Part shown: positions 5,487 through 5,747 of the stretch, piece by piece
Position numbering within the stretch: the stretch's first letter is position 1
How the letters are laid out: each line of letters opens with the position of its first letter
Assembly (NCBI GenBank): GCA_044425575.1
Contig: JAWXVE010000096.1
Span: 1-5,747 of the forward strand
From: JAWXVE01 sp044425575
Lineage (GTDB): Bacteria; Bacillota; Clostridia; Lachnospirales; Lachnospiraceae
Length of the DNA stretch: 5,747 bases
Direction of reading: 5' to 3'
Position numbers and translations under genes: made by a program
Notes under the pieces: generated by a model
What the model was told of the DNA's origin: nothing
Databases searched by the model: none
The model's input: only the letters and a program-made list of their open reading frames with translations

Positions 5487-5747
5487 GCTCGTCCTATATC
5501 CTTCCATCCAAGTTCAATCACATCACCATCACGAATGGCTTCTAAATACTTGGCACCTTGCTGATTCAACTTCGTAATAATCTCTTTCCCATTTCTAGGT
5601 GTTAAATCGAATTCATAGACATCAAAAATATCAACAAAGACATATTCTTTCTTACCCGATAAATGAATAGGCGTTCCATTAATCATAACATAAATATCAT
5701 GAATAACAGATTCTTCATTCTCCCCCACTTCTTCCTGGGCATGACCA
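5483..5747 (-). CDS. C-terminal end of a larger protein, probably FtsA/actin-fold-like cell-division-related protein (partial)
   Basis: The frame is open from the right edge to a TGA at 5485-5483, giving about 88 residues. A GTG at 5728-5726 could be read as a start, but the frame continues upstream without a stop and no ORF boundary is visible, so this is most likely the tail of a longer gene. The visible part has acidic residues first (QEEVGENEES), then a compact beta-rich domain with INGTPIHLSGKKEYVFVDIF and a closing RDGDVIELGW. I associate this C-terminal domain, and its position directly before a YycJ-type hydrolase, with the long FtsA/PilM-like ATPase-fold proteins of Lachnospiraceae. 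The ATPase core is outside the window, so the name is an inference. The stop overlaps the next start as ATGA. Confidence 0.6.
   Translation of the reverse strand, partial: GHAQEEVGENEESVIHDIYVMINGTPIHLSGKKEYVFVDIFDVYEFDLTPRNGKEIITKLNQQGAKYLEAIRDGDVIELGWKDIGRA

Noticed and set aside
5484..5507. Upstream ATG at 5507 as the start of the metallo-hydrolase
   Set aside because: It has no good Shine-Dalgarno and would add seven residues not seen in the family. The ATG at 5486 has AGGA at 5 nt and the family N-terminus.
5483..5728. GTG at 5728 as the start of a small 81-residue protein
   Set aside because: The frame is open through the window edge and the sequence resembles a C-terminal domain, so a truncated longer gene is more likely, although an AGGA lies close upstream of the GTG.

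Overview
The window looks like chromosomal DNA from a low-GC Gram-positive anaerobe of class Clostridia, most likely the family Lachnospiraceae. This rests on AT-rich spacers, strong AGGAGG-type ribosome binding sites, A/T-rich hairpin terminators, the 58-residue S21 protein and the Pta sequence. The gene string FtsA-like / metallo-hydrolase / ACT protein / DUF711 protein is also one I associate with that group. Genus and species cannot be fixed from this alone.

Left part (1-510, minus strand). A coding start at position 36 runs off the left edge. It has its own sigma-A-like promoter and a perfect 16-bp inverted repeat that can bury its ribosome binding site. Next comes rpsU (ribosomal protein S21) with a perfect terminator hairpin 3 bp after its stop, a strong promoter, and an AT-rich upstream element.

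Middle part (511-3012). pta (phosphotransacetylase, minus) and tmcAL (tRNA-Met cytidine acetate ligase, plus) are divergently transcribed from a 243-bp spacer with a candidate promoter for each. Both touch acetate chemistry: Pta interconverts acetyl-CoA and acetyl phosphate, and TmcAL uses acetate and ATP to acetylate the tRNA-Met anticodon. The usual partner ackA is not next to pta.

Right part (3014-5747, minus). This is a compact operon: the C-terminal end of an FtsA/actin-fold-like protein (partial), a YycJ/WalJ-type metallo-beta-lactamase-fold hydrolase, an ACT-domain protein (UPF0237) and a DUF711/UPF0210 protein. Junctions are a 4-bp ATGA overlap, a 20-nt gap and a 17-nt gap. The operon converges on tmcAL with one base between stop codons, and its intrinsic terminator lies inside the last codons of tmcAL.

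Most of the window is ordinary core genome. I do not see a clearly new multi-gene system. The best leads are the RBS-burying inverted repeat at the left edge, which resembles the protection of insertion-sequence transposases from read-through, the terminator nested in the end of tmcAL, and the conserved but functionally unassigned UPF0237-UPF0210 pair.
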